From: Thozetella sp. PMI_491
Taxonomy: Eukaryota; Ascomycota; Sordariomycetes; Chaetosphaeriales; Chaetosphaeriaceae
DNA length: 64,000 nt
Assembly (NCBI GenBank): GCA_021432635.1
Contig: MU270031.1
Coordinates: forward strand, 746,118 to 810,117
Direction of reading: 5' to 3'
Positions 1 through 11,134 of the stretch are shown in pieces. Under the pieces are notes generated by a model, which saw nothing but the letters and a program-made list of their open reading frames with translations, did not search any database and was not told where the DNA came from. Numbering within the stretch: the first letter of the stretch is position 1; each line of letters starts with the position of its first letter. The position numbers were made by a program, and so were the translations under genes.

Positions 1-1
1 C

Positions 2-1062
2 GCGGCGGCCGAGGCACCTGCTGCCAAGGACGAACCCGCTACCGAGCAGAAGGCTCTCTTCCAATTCCAGGGCGACGAGAATTTCGAAGACTCCGAAGAA
101 GAAGTATGCTGCATCACGGCTAGAGGAAAAGCCACATGCTAATAAAAGTGATAGGCCGATGAAGAGGAAGGTGAAGAGGAAGATGATGATGATCTAGGCA
201 CTGCTTTCGAGATTCTCGACATGGCTCGCATAATGTTCAACAAGCGACTAGAAGCCGCACCGACCGAGCCCCAGGAGGGTGAGAGCGAGGGCAAGGGCAA
301 GGAAGTGCCACAAGAAGATTCTCCTTCTGTTAGGCACATCAAGGAGCGGTTAGGTGATACACATGATCTCCTTGCCGAGATCTCCCTGGAAGATGAGAAG
401 TCGGTCCTCCCAATCTCTGTTGCCCACGAAATCGAGCACTAACTCAGCGCAGGTATCCCAACGCAATCGCCGACGCTCGTGAAGCTCTTAAATACAAGAA
501 GGACCTCTATCCCCAGGAGTCTGAGATCATCGCCGAAGCGCACTTCAAGCTATCCCTCGCGCTCGAGTTTGCTTCTGTCACTCAGTCCGAGGAGGAGGCT
601 GCCGGTGGCGAGAAGACCATGGACGAAGGTCTCCGCGCGGAAGCCGCCGAACAGCTGCAGGCCGCCATCGACAGTGTCAAGCTGAAGCTACAGAATAAGG
701 AGGTCGAACTAGCGACGGTGCACAACCCGGACGACAACGAGGCAACACGCAAACAGATTGCCGACCAAAAGGAGATCCTCGCCGACATGGAGCAGCGCCT
801 CGTTGACCTGAAGAAGGGCCCGGTTGATGTGGATGCTGCCCTCGGTGCCGCCACCGGCGGCCTCTTCGGCGCACCTCAACGACCCGGCGTGGACGTTGAG
901 GAGGCGAAGAAGAACGCAACGGATTTGACGGGTCTCGTGCGCAAGAAGCGCAAAGCGGAGGAACCGGCCGAGGAGGCTGCTGAGAAGAAGCCAAAAGTCG
1001 ACGAAGCTGCCCCATCGGAGGAGGCAAAAGTCGACGAGCCCGCTCAAGCTGAGGCAGCTTAG
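2..1062 (+). CDS. NASP/Hif1/Sim3-type histone chaperone, 3' part
   Basis: Partial gene whose 5' end lies outside the window. Exons 2-103, 155-399 and 453-1062 join in one frame (319 codons including the stop). The protein has a Glu/Asp-rich stretch interrupting TPR-like helices (LGTAFEILDMARIMF, then ISLEDEKYPNAIADAREALKYK, then IIAEAHFKLSLALEF). This is the SHNi-TPR arrangement of the NASP/Hif1/Sim3 family. A coiled-coil segment follows (AEQLQAAIDSVKLKLQNKE), and the C-terminus is basic then acidic (VRKKRKAEEPAEE), resembling a nuclear localisation signal. Family members bind histone H3-H4, or CENP-A in fission yeast Sim3, in the nucleus. Introns are 51 and 53 nt, with TGCTAATAA and CACTAACTC branch sites. 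The family assignment rests on domain layout; which histone is bound cannot be told from sequence. Confidence 0.85.
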
Positions 1063-1706
1063 GTGATGGCATGGCACTTTCTTGCTTCTTTTGTGGTGTA
1101 TGATACGCTCACGGTTTCCTTCTCTTTTTCTATTTGACGGGATCCAGAAGGCAGCAACGGTTATTTTTATTGCGGTCAAGGTGGCATGGCACCTGATTCT
1201 AGCTGGGCTGGTGGTTGGCTTTGGGTGTAGGGAAAAAAACGATGGGACGTGTATCAAGTTCGCTCACGTGTGATCATAGTGGCGGTTCTTAGTTAGCCTA
1301 GGCAATTCGATGGATGCAAGACAGCAGGTAGATCAGATAGTGTACACGGATGCTATGAATGGGGGATGCATCATGAGCGAACTATTCTATTGACTGGCAC
1401 TCGGCGTGTCACGGAATGCAGTATTATATCGCCCTATGCTATGCCGCGCGGGCAAACCAGCCCGCCTGATATGCTAGACAAAACATGCAACTCATGTTGC
1501 TCTGCTGTAAATCTTGTGTCCTGGAGGCGCACCAAAAGAGGGCCAACTTAGGAGGGCGTCCGGCCCATCCGAGAAATCTCCCCTTGATCAGGGTTGTGTT
1601 TCTGTGTCGAGCTGCGTGGCTATATATACTCAACCGTGCCGGCTGCCTCGAGTTTCTCTGAGTGTGTGCTCTACTTCGCGTTGCGCCGGAACACCAAACC
1701 CATGGA
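1063..1706. other. Intergenic, convergent 3' ends
   Basis: This spacer lies between the chaperone stop and the RabGAP stop (tail to tail). It contains short random open frames only. A CACGTG occurs near 1264. I see no gene, tRNA-like element or clear repeat. Confidence 0.6.
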
Positions 1707-3787
1707 TCAGAGCTGGAGGTTCATAGACGGAGATCTGCTCGTTGGCCCTCGCAGGTGCGCCGCAGAGCCCTTAAACAGGCTCTGCCAGATATACGCCTCG
1801 CTCAGCAGGAGCTCGATGTCTTTCTCAGTCCACTCCCGGGTGGGCAACGACTGGAGGAACATCATGATCTCCTGGAAGTCCATCTTGACGAGCTTGTCGG
1901 ACCATTTCACGAGGAAGGCGGCGCAGACGTAGAGGTGAAATTCGGAGAAGCCCTGTTCCTCGGCCTGGGCTTGTGTCAGCTAACGTCATCGATAGTATAG
2001 TATGCGGCATACCATGTATGTATCCCACATCCTGATGGTGTTTTTCACACTGATCTCCCTCATGAGCAGGCAGTTCATCCACCTAAAGCTGAACTGGATG
2101 AACTCGACGTGCTCTGCCTCTAGATGCTTGGACAAAGTAGCATCAATCCTCGCGGTGAGGTCGCGCAGCGCTGCCACCTGGCGTTGGATGCCTGGCTGGG
2201 CCACAATGTAGTGGTCTTGAATACCGTCGAGTAGCTTCGTTAGACACCAGAAGGAATCTGCCTCGACTGCGTCTAACACGGTCTTGGGAAGCTGACCCGG
2301 GTCCATGCCACTCTCGACATCTGGATCCGTGATGTATGTTCCCAAGAAGACTTCCCAGAACGGAGTCACAAGGTCGTTGATGCCCTGTACATACCCGCTC
2401 GCCGGATGCCGCACTGCCCAAACGTACAATATCCTCTCCAGGGATCGCTGTGTTGCTTCGTAGCTGTACAGCTCGATGTGGGGATTCGTACGCGGGACAT
2501 CGATGCTGATTTGATGCCAAATCGCCTCATCAAGCCCTCTCCCACTCCCCTTCGGAGCGGCTGTGCCTCCGCCCTTTTCAAAGGCCTGCCGTACCCCGTC
2601 CAGGTACTCCTTCCGTTTCCTTTCAAGCGTTGTGACGCGCCTTTCACTACTCGTGGGAAGATAGCCGAGGAGGAGCTGCCATGTCATAGCACGGACCTCC
2701 TCAGGCACACCGGACCACGCTAGCGCTCGGAGATCGGAGAGTGGTATTGTTGAAGCCTGGAGTATTTTTTTGAACTTGTTTATCCTGGTGATCCTAGAAT
2801 TGATAGCATCGACTTCCTTTGGTGTCGCATCATCCGGCGTAGACGGGTGGTTGATCAAGTGCAGAGCATTGGCTGGGTCCCTGAGGATTTCTTTATACTG
2901 CGGCCGCAGTATCTTGCCCTCGCTCTTCTTGGGCATCGGGTAGGTCGAAGCCGGTCTCTCAATAGCGATGTCCGCAGAGTTCGAAAAGCGCCGGGTCTGC
3001 AGCCCAAACCCATCCTGCGTCGGTGAAAGCCCCCCGCTCGGATCGCTCTGGTTCTGGGCTGCTGCCATCCGCCTCGTCTTCCTCTTCATGTTGGAGAGGC
3101 TGGGAAGTCCGAAGTCGTCCCCGTCGTCGTCCTCGTCGTACATGTCGGCCGACTCGTCGACATTCCAGTCATCGTTGGTATTGGAGAGGAAATTCATGTA
3201 GGTCTTCAAGGGAGGCGACGAGAGGCCGGAGGGTTTCGGCGGAGGGGAGGTGGTCGAGCTCCGGGCGTGGCTGGTGGATGTGGAGGATGGCGGGGTGCGA
3301 GGTCGCGAAGACGAGCCAGATATGTTTCTAGATTGCGTGTAAGCACTGAAGCCGTTGGGTTGGAAGCATATTGTCGTGCACGCACAGATTGTCAAACTTA
3401 AGTATGTCAGCATGGGAGTAGGCGGCGCCAACCACCAGGCTGGAATCCCTTCCCTTCTTTGGAGGCGGGGTCTCTCGTTGAGGGGCTCTCCAGAAAGGCG
3501 AGGCAGAACTAGGAAGCAGGAATTGGTTAGCTGCTTTCGGCGGCCCGCCAGAGGGATTCCACGTACTCGGATCTCTCTATTTTGCAGCCCAAAAAAGGTG
3601 GTTAGTACTCTGGCTGTGGTACAAGGCTGCTCTGCTGTTCGAAGGAGGTCTGGAGGGGAGGTGGCATACCGACTTGGACCATCTCCTGCTTAGGAACAAC
3701 ACGTTAGTCCAACCGCTGGTCTGAAACATGGGGCGGGCGTCTTACCTGCGGAGGCGGCTTCTTGCCGCTTCCGGACGAGGAGAACAT
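1707..3787 (-). CDS. Gyp1-like TBC-domain Rab GTPase-activating protein
   Basis: Five exons on the minus strand: 3746-3787, 3670-3685, 3386-3572, 2013-3327 and 1707-1964 (605 aa). The start gives MFSSSGSGKKPPPQ, and the second exon is only 16 nt. Residues 1-200 are Ser/Pro-rich and low complexity with an acidic patch (DMYDEDDDGDD). The TBC domain runs from about residue 280 to the C-terminus. It has the arginine finger in ISIDVPRTNPH (R361) and the glutamine finger in GYVQGIND (Q396), then WDTYM and FSEFHLYVCAAFL. Both fingers are intact, so an active dual-finger GAP is expected. Yeast Gyp1 acts on Ypt1/Rab1 at the Golgi; this target is inferred from family. The last intron (1965-2012, 48 nt) has a GCTGAC branch point. 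The N-terminal exon chain is less certain than the TBC part. The gene is divergent from hrp1, 672 bp away. Confidence 0.88.
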
Positions 3788-4459
3788 TATGAGAGGGATG
3801 CTGTGTTGACTGGCAATTGCATGGTCGTTTGCAGGTCACCGGGTCCAGAATCCACGTTCTAGATGTGGTGGGAGGTGCTGGTTGATCGTACCCGACGGTC
3901 TCAACCAGCTGTCCGCCACTGCTGGCCGCACTCTTTCTCCACAACACTGCCGGCGCTCGGCAAAGCTCCTTCCCCACCCAGTCTCAAAAGGTCAAAACGC
4001 GTGCACAGACCACTTCCCGACCACTGCGCTTTGATTTCAACAGGTCCAGGATCAGACTCTATTCACCTTCTGCGTCCCAGCTCACAACAACAATCGGGAG
4101 AGTCAGCAGTCAAAGATTGCTGCTGCCCGCCGCTTCCCTGCCTTTCCTGCTAATCTCCGCCCTAGTTTCTCTTTGAGAGGTTGATTTTTCTCTCCTCTTC
4201 GCTCTCTCTCGTCTGCGCCCTCGCGTCTCCTGTCGCGGTGCTCATATTCGCCACGGCAGAGTCAGCCTGGAAGTCATTTTTGACCAGGTTGGCGACCGCA
4301 GGATACACTCACTCATATCGTTTCCCGTCTCTATTCGTACCTTCTTTTACCTTTCAGTCTTCCCGCGCCTCTGCCGAGAGCTCAGGAACACCGAAAGGCA
4401 TCCTAACCCTATCGCAGCCCGAGTCGTAGCCGGATTGTCATCACAGCAGGGCCGCGACA
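3788..4459. promoter_or_regulatory. Shared divergent promoter region, RabGAP / hrp1-like
   Basis: A 672-bp interval separates two divergent start codons. The half next to the hrp1-like gene (about 4140-4380) is strongly C/T-rich, as in leaders of highly expressed filamentous-fungal genes. No TATA box is obvious. The promoter role is inferred from position. Confidence 0.5.
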
Positions 4460-7400
4460 ATGGCGGAGCAAGATGCTTTCGAGGATGAGCTTTTCGCTGA
4501 CCTGTGCGTCACCCCTTGCGCCTCCATCTACCTCAATGGAAAGCACGCGCTCACTTTTCGTTTTTCTGCAGCTATGCCGATGATGAACCTGCCAAGGGCG
4601 CGTCAACCGAGGCCACGAGAGATGCACCATCTGCTGCGCCGCCCGCTGCTTCAGAGAACGTGATCGCAACCGATGACACCGGCCGGTACGATCCTCAGGA
4701 TCAAAATGGCGACGACTCCTACATGAACCAGGATGACTACGAGGATGACGATGACGAGGTTGCCTTCAACCTGGGAAACGATGCCTCCGCTCACCATGAG
4801 GACACACCTACCCACAGTGCGCCTCCTATTCTGGCAGCCGCCGCGGCCGCTGTGGCCCCCCCTTCGAAGGGACCGAATGCCAAAGAAGATGGGTAAGTTT
4901 CTACCTTGTAATCCTTTTTCTTTTTGTACAATCGAGCTTTTATGCTCCGCGCTTGGATGCCGTGTTGAGGTTGGCCGGGGATGAGAGGAGGTCTGCTACC
5001 AGTTCGGCAAGCCGGCGGATTGGTGTCCGCCAGGATGGCTTTGTTGTGTGAGACTTCGGGGCATTGGACCTTCAAGAGCTGGATCTCCGCTGGGCTCGGC
5101 ATTTCAAGAGGGGGGTGAGGGTTTCAGACCGGCCCTCGAGGAGCACAAGAAGAAAAGACCTAGGCAGAGGCAGAAACTGCAAGACTCCGGGGAGCGCAAT
5201 CAAGAGATCCAAACAGAAAAGACATGTCCGATGTCACGGACAGGGCTAAGAAAGGACTGCCTGCAACTACTCACAACAAAGCCCGAAAACGCCCATTGAG
5301 GGGCCCATCTCGTGTCTTCAAAGTCACCCGGGGGCTTATAGAGCCAGACAGGTCCACCGAATGGGGACTGTGTCGACTGCTGGAGCAAGCAAATGTGGCG
5401 AATAGCGCAACACGCAGAGGCCAGTACCTAGCTTGACGATAGCAAAGAGCTCGAGACAGATCAAGAGATATTCGACAAGAGTCCACCAGGCTTCCTGCGC
5501 TGCACCTTTCTCCTCATATGTGAGAGCTGCTGTAGCTTGTACGCAACCCTCTTGGGCGGCGCAGGATTCGGGAGCGCGGGTCGACGACACTTGCCATTAG
5601 TCGACCCTTCCCATGGCAACCTCTCTGCATCGGAAATCGGCAAGCCCAAGATACCACCCGACTCTCGCCCTCAACAACCCCTCCGGCTCGTCAACTTTGT
5701 CAACGCTATCCTTGCCGCTGTGGCCCAGAAGATGGAAGACTTTGGCTCTGACCAAATCGGCCCAACAATTGGTCCTCTTGCTGCCGACAAGTACCCTGCG
5801 ATCATCAGTCGAGATTTCATCCCCTTAGATTCTGAGTCTAGCAGTGACGAAGAACTGAGTTGCGCCCCTCTTAAGCTCGAGCCGCTCCAGCTCAGAGAGG
5901 CAAACGAAGAGAGTGATGCCCTGAAAGAACAGCATTTGCAGCCAGCTTTTGCCGTCTCGGATCGATCCTACGACCGCTTTCACGACATGTTTGGGAAGGA
6001 AGGAAGGTCTGGTCTTCAACGTTGGAACTTCATTGCCTCATGCCACTTCGTCCGCGAGCCTCAACCCGCCTCCGTAACTGTCGAGCACAGGTTTCCCCGA
6101 GAGATCTCCTAGCGTGGCATCCCAGGACCGGGCTCCGTACATTACATGGGAAACTTTTTATACAGCGCTTGTCTGCTAGCTTGATGCTAACCAAATTTTG
6201 TTCGCAGAAAGATGTTCATTGGCGGCCTGAATTGGGAAACCACTGATCGTAAGCGTCACATCAATTAAGCTAGACCATTGAATTCGCTGCTAACGGAGCC
6301 GCAGAATCTCTCAGAGATTATTTCTCGCAGTTCGGAGAGGTGGTGGAATGCACCGTCATGCGGGACGGTGCCACCGGCAGATCACGAGGCTTCGGGTTTT
6401 TGACATTCAAGGACCCCAGGACGGTGAACATTGTTATGGTCAAGGAGCACTTTCTTGATGGCAAGATTGTAAGTCACTACTTCGCGAGCAAAGCTTCCTC
6501 CAAATGGCTCAGGACGCGGCAAACCGAGGTCATGTAACTCACCCTTTGCGTCTCCTAGATCGACCCGAAGCGTGCCATCCCCCGCGATGAGCAAGAAAAG
6601 ACGTCCAAGATTTTCGTGGGAGGTGTGAGCCAGGAGACGACAGATCATGAATTCAGGGAGTACTTTGCCCAGTTCGGCCGCGTCGTCGACGCAACCCTTA
6701 TGATGGACAAGGACACGGGCCGTCCTCGTGGATTTGGCTTCGTCACCTTTGAAAGCGACGCCGGAGTCGAGGCATGTCTGAACGCGAGCCTCGAGATCCA
6801 CGGCAAGCCGATCGAAGTGAAGAAGGCCCAGCCACGTGGTAATCTGCGCGAGGATGAAGAGGCCCAACGCCGTGCCGGCAAATTCGGGCGGAAGGGCCAA
6901 CAGACCGGGGGCAACGGCGGCTCTGATGACGGCAACCAAAGCAACATGAGCAACATGGGCGGCGGCCAAGGAAACATGACGCCTCAGATGTTCGCCCAGT
7001 ATATGCAACGCATGCAGCAGGCGTTCAATATGATGCAGCAGCAGCTGGCAATGAACCGCGGCATGGGTAGCCAGATGAACCCGATGATGCAGATGATGCA
7101 GATGCAACAAATGCAGCAGATGCAGCAGATGATGGCCCAGGCCCAGGCGGGCCGCGGTGCTGGAAACCCCATGGGCGGTATGAATCCCCAGATGATGCAA
7201 CAGATGCAGCAGATGATGGCTCAGCAACAAGCCGGGGGCGGCGCCGGCGCCGGCGGCGGTGGTGCCGGCCCCCAGGGCGCCGGAAACCCACAGGGCTTTG
7301 GTGGCGGTTTCGACCAGCAACAATTTGAGCAACAGAAATACGAACAGCCGCGCGGTGGACGGCAAGGCGGCGGTTATGGTGGCAACCAGCAACAACAAGG

Positions 7401-7707
7401 TTACAACCCTACCAGCTGGGAGGGCATGTACGACGATGTTCCGCAGCCGATGATGAACCAGGGCGGAGGAGGTGGCGGTGGTGGCGGCGGCGGCGGCCGA
7501 GGAGGATTCCACCGCAACCGCGGCGGCGTCGGCGGCGGCGGCGGCGGCGGCGGCCAGTTTCAGAACCAGGCTCCGCGGGACCCCAATCAAGCGCCACCAG
7601 CCAACGCACCTACCGGTCCGAAGAATGCCGGCAAGCCCGGTGCGAACTATCGCGGCGGCGGCCGTGGCGGTGGCAGCCGTGGCTTCCACCCGTACGGCCG
7701 GGGTTAG
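4460..7707 (+). CDS. hrp1: Hrp1/Nab4-like hnRNP with two RRMs
   Basis: Exons 4460-4503, 4572-4892, 6208-6248, 6305-6468 and 6559-7707 (572 aa). The N-terminal ~120 residues are acidic and Ala-rich. RRM1 begins at residue 123 (RNP2 MFIGGL, RNP1 RGFGFLTF) and RRM2 at residue 207 (RNP2 KIFVGGV, RNP1 RGFGFVTF). A Met/Gln-rich, prion-like segment follows (many MQQM units), then Gly-rich RGG-type repeats ending in FHPYGRG. This matches yeast Hrp1/Nab4 (CF IB), which binds AU-rich polyadenylation efficiency elements and shuttles mRNA. Arg methylation of the RGG region is expected from family knowledge. All junctions fit GT-AG rules; the 1315-nt intron 2 is an outlier. RRM1 is itself split by two introns. 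The GC-rich repeats also create a long antisense open frame, which I regard as a shadow. Confidence 0.92.
4893..6207 (+). other. Unusually long (1315-nt) intron of the hrp1-like gene
   Basis: The donor is GTAAGT at 4893; the acceptor TTCGCAG ends at 6207 with a GATGCTAAC branch sequence 15-20 nt upstream. Other introns in the window are mostly 48-100 nt. A 191-codon open frame (5537-6112, +) lies inside on the same strand. Its middle is acidic and Ser-rich ([11 protein letters not shown]), but it shows no recognisable domain. It could be chance, a nested gene, or exons of an alternative transcript. Confidence 0.75.
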
Positions 7708-8213
7708 AGATCCTATGCCTATGGTGCGTGAGGCAAACCTCAACTAATGCTGCTTGCTTCGACGGCCTGCAACTGCTCGCCGACTCGACTAGGGGAACCT
7801 CGGAAACACCAACCCATCACTTAGCTCCATGCCTAAAAAGTGTTTTTTATCTCTCCTTCTCTCTGCCTTTTCTTCATCTGTACTAATAATACTCGGCCTT
7901 TGGTTCTTGCCGCTCTCCACCTCACGGCAACATGTTCTTTTCCGGCAACTTTGCAGGCGCTGGTGGGAAGGAGGAAGGGGGAAGGGCCATGGAGGCTGGG
8001 AGGCGAGCTTCCGGGGTGGTCTTTTCTTTAGAACGCGGACCAACTACGCCGAAAGGAGAGACAGGGAAAATGAAAAGAAGAAAAAAAAGTAAGTAGCAGG
8101 GATCGGCAAAGCGCATAGGAAGGGCACAAGAAGACGAAGTTGCAAAGGAGCTTGGTTGGCGTCATGGCTTCCCTCGCAATTGGGAACGAGAAAGACTAGC
8201 TATAATTTGTTTT
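7708..8213. other. Intergenic, 3' of hrp1-like gene
   Basis: This is the 3' flank of the hrp1-like gene up to the candidate LTR. It is T-rich and A-rich in places, with an A tract near 8075-8090. No gene is supported. Confidence 0.5.
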
Positions 8214-8580
8214 TGTTGGAATAGCTGTTCGCAGCGCTGGCGAGCTGTGGAGGATCTGTAGTATTAGGATCCCATTGATCACGTGGATTCTTCTTACGTG
8301 ATCAATGGGAGCATATAAAAGTCGTTCCTGAGCTTATTGGCTCTTAGGAATGACAATACACAAGATAGATACTAATACACGATACGGATTTACACAGTTT
8401 GTTTGCTTTATTGCTTTACGAGATCTCGTACGCTTACCAAACAGTTTTTCTATATCTCCGCCACAACTCTCTGTACTACTCTCGGAAGTACTTCGCTCGG
8501 CGTCGTGGCTCATAGATCAAACAGAATACAACGGTCAATACAATAAGAATTCTGGATCTACGTCTGGAGAGCACCTAGCA
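8214..8580 (+). mobile_element. Candidate solo LTR, Ty1/copia-like
   Basis: An insertion-like segment sits between two convergent genes. It starts with TGTTGGAATAGC, the usual 5' end of copia LTRs. It carries a perfect 14-bp inverted repeat (8271-8284 and 8296-8309, 11-nt loop), then a TATAAAAG box near 8314, then AT-richer sequence with ACGAGATCTCGT. It ends at a possible CA near 8580. I could not find a clean 5-bp target-site duplication, and no gag-pol lies nearby, so both boundaries and the class are tentative. Composition differs from the GC-rich flanks. Confidence 0.45.
8271..8309. repeat. Perfect 14-bp inverted repeat with 11-nt loop
   Basis: The arms CCCATTGATCACGT and ACGTGATCAATGGG are exact reverse complements. 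The sequence lies just upstream of TATAAAAG inside the candidate LTR. It could be a hairpin or a paired factor-binding site; each arm contains TGATCA. Confidence 0.9.
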
Positions 8581-8673
8581 TGATTTTGTGTGTGAAGCTA
8601 GGGAGGGGTATCTATATCACCCCAATCCTCACTCGCATCGTAGAGAGAGTCATCATGTTGACGGTAGGTTGGC

Positions 8674-9615
8674 CTAGGCGTAAATTTTCGTGAAGCCCTC
8701 CGCAGGCGGTTGTAACCAGTTTCTCTTGTCATACTCCCTCCCTTCACCTTCAATGACATGGAACGTGTAGATGATGCGGCCCTTCTGGCTCAGGTTCTTC
8801 TCGCTCTTGTGCAGCAAGTTTCCATGGATTAGCACCAGGGAGCCCGCCTTGACCTCTCCTGGGACGTATTCCTCGTCACCCTGGCCCTTGTTGGCGTCCG
8901 CTGCGTATTCGGGCCCGGGCGGGAAGACGGACCCGGGGTGGTCCGCGATCTCGGTCCCTGCGTCGCCCGGTTTGCGCACCAGCCGCTTCCCGATCGGCGC
9001 CCATTTATGCGACCCGGGCAGGAAGCTCAGGCAGCCGTTTTCAAGCGTCGCATCCTCCAACGCGTACCAGAAGCCCACAGCGCTCGGCGGGTCCGTGTAC
9101 AGGAAGGTGCTGTCCTGGTGCGGCGGGACAGCGCCGCCAATCTCGGGCTGCTTGCAGATGACCATGCTCTGTAGGCAGCGCGGGTCTCGGAAGCCCAGGT
9201 CCCGCGCGACGGCGGCCGGCTGGCCGCGGAGGTCGGTGCGGGTGGAATCCAGCAGCGAGGCGAAGGGCGGGCTCAGCGCGTGCAGGTAGTGGCCGATCTT
9301 GTTGACGGCGCGCTCCTTGGGCTTCGTCAGGGCACCCGCGGCGTCGAAGGCGTCCTCCTCGAAGAAGAAGCGGATCTTGTCGCCCGACGTCAGGAAGTAG
9401 TCGTCGCCCACGTGGTCGGTGCCGTCCTCGCCGCCGGTGCTAAACTTGGTCATGGGATGGTCCACCAGGTTGAGCGATTCCAGCAGCCGGTCCGTCTCGG
9501 CTAGCAGGCCCGAGACGGTTGCGGCCGGGAGGGCATCAGGGATGATGAGGTAGCCGTCGCGATGGAAGTCGGCGACCTGCGCAGGAGTGAGGCCCGGAAC
9601 GGGATCGGCAGCCAT
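8674..9615 (-). CDS. Phytanoyl-CoA dioxygenase (PhyH) family Fe(II)/2OG oxygenase
   Basis: Single-exon gene, 313 aa. I chose the ATG at 9615 (MAADPVPGLTPAQVADFHRDG) because the PhyH fold starts there; the open frame extends upstream without homology-like sequence. The iron ligands are visible: H166 and D168 in PPHQDSTF, and distal H264 in VLIHGNLLHKS. R280 in KGRIIYTFH is the likely 2-oxoglutarate contact. It most resembles PHYHD1-type proteins (an HGxxxHKS arrangement and NGCLSFLPGSHKW) rather than peroxisomal PhyH proper. The C-terminus FTKIYA has no PTS1. It is probably a cytosolic dioxygenase of unknown substrate. All catalytic residues are present. Confidence 0.9.
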   Translation of the reverse strand: MAADPVPGLTPAQVADFHRDGYLIIPDALPAATVSGLLAETDRLLESLNLVDHPMTKFSTGGEDGTDHVGDDYFLTSGDKIRFFFEEDAFDAAGALTKPKERAVNKIGHYLHALSPPFASLLDSTRTDLRGQPAAVARDLGFRDPRCLQSMVICKQPEIGGAVPPHQDSTFLYTDPPSAVGFWYALEDATLENGCLSFLPGSHKWAPIGKRLVRKPGDAGTEIADHPGSVFPPGPEYAADANKGQGDEEYVPGEVKAGSLVLIHGNLLHKSEKNLSQKGRIIYTFHVIEGEGREYDKRNWLQPPAEGFTKIYA

Positions 9616-11134
9616 GGCGTTGCACGGGGAGGCCTGTCGGCTTTGGTGAGAATGATTGACCGATGCTGGAGCTGTCCGGCTTCTCTTTCCCTCGATGACT
9701 GGGCTGTGTTGTATCGAATGCCTCGTCTGGACTCTGGTCTGTTGTACATGCACGGCGGATATCGTATTGCTGTGTTGTCGCATGACCCCGTGGCAGGCGC
9801 CTCCCCTCCACTTATCCCCCACCATGAAGCTCTATTGATAACGATAACAAAAGCCGTGGCCGACGCTTGCCGGCCGAGCTCTTGGCTTCATCACAGCCAG
9901 CCGCCCCAAAAAGTACGAGCATCTTGCCAGTGATATGCACTTTGGATTCCGCCAATTCAAACTGGATATTACCGCGGACTTGTTTAGTTTCGTAATTTTA
10001 AGGCGCAATACAGTAAGTAAAACTGGGTCGCCGAGATAGACAACGAAAGGAAGGAGCTAGTCTTCTCGCAGTAACTAACAGCAACGCTGCCGGGGTCGGC
10101 TGTATGAACTCGCAACAGCTTTTCGATGACTTAGATTTTCCTTATTCGTCCGTAGGTATCTAGCTCGAAGTGATATAACGTTATCGTAGCTCGCATTGTG
10201 AAAACGAGGGGTTAGATAAGCATTGGCTGTTGTGGAAGAATATACCCTCTCGTTAGGGAATGGCCTCTAGATTTCTTGTGGTGACGGTGTTTAGACTTCC
10301 AACAATGCAGCAGCTTGGCTTATCCATATAAAGTGAACGAATGTGTGCCGGTACTTTAACAATCTTGCTTTTCGTTCGTCAAGACAAGCTGGGTCTGTCT
10401 CGTGAAGAGTAGGACAGGACAGCAGCTTGGATCTAAGTGGATGGCCCACCAAGATGCTCGCACAGCACAGCCGCCAAGATCGGCTAAGAGGATGCGCCCT
10501 TATGTATGGAAACTTCTTGATAGTGGTGGTGAGGCATATTTCGGATTGGATATGCCCCTGTGGAGCGGTGATGCTGGGCTTCCTCCTTCTCCATGTACGC
10601 GCACCCACTCCGTTCAGTTCCAACTCGCCTGCGGGAGTTTGCATCTCAGGCATCGCGAATTCAAGTCAACACGCATATAGACTAGCCTATGTCTGGGTAG
10701 CGGCAATGTGTCCTGTCACGGTTCAAAAGCAAGTCATAGGTGTTGGGAACTTCTGCATCCTGCACTCGGCTTGAAGCAGCGTGTAAAGGCATCCAATGAG
10801 GGCGGCACATTTCCCCAGTGTGGCGTGTGCGAGAGCCCCGCACCGTTTTTGGATGGGCACCTTGGAAGATGATGCATGACGCGGGGGCGGGTTTGGCGGG
10901 GGTTCGGCGGTGAACAGCCACTGACAGGCAGCGGTTTAAGGCTGCCTCCTTATCGCACAGCTGATCGCCAGTGGGAACCGGCCACCTTTTCCTTCTCTTC
11001 CCACCACCGCCTTTCTTTGCTCATAACCTTCTCCTCCCATCCCTATCAGCTCAGGCAGAACCTGAGGCACAACCTCTATTCCTTTTGTCACTGCCGCCGA
11101 CAACGAGAGATCTGGCCCCTTTTTAGCAAACACT
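9616..11134. other. Intergenic, divergent promoters
   Basis: This 1.5-kb region lies between the dioxygenase start (-) and the membrane-protein start (+). The stretch 9950-10350 is AT-richer than its surroundings. Open frames here are short and lack domain-like sequence. The last 150 bp before 11135 are C/T-rich. No RNA gene was recognised. Confidence 0.5.

Noticed and set aside
6382-7743. 453-codon open frame antisense to the hrp1-like gene
   Set aside because: It is created by GC-rich Met/Gln/Gly codon repeats on the sense strand; its sequence is Ala/Leu/His low complexity, and the sense strand encodes clear RRMs.
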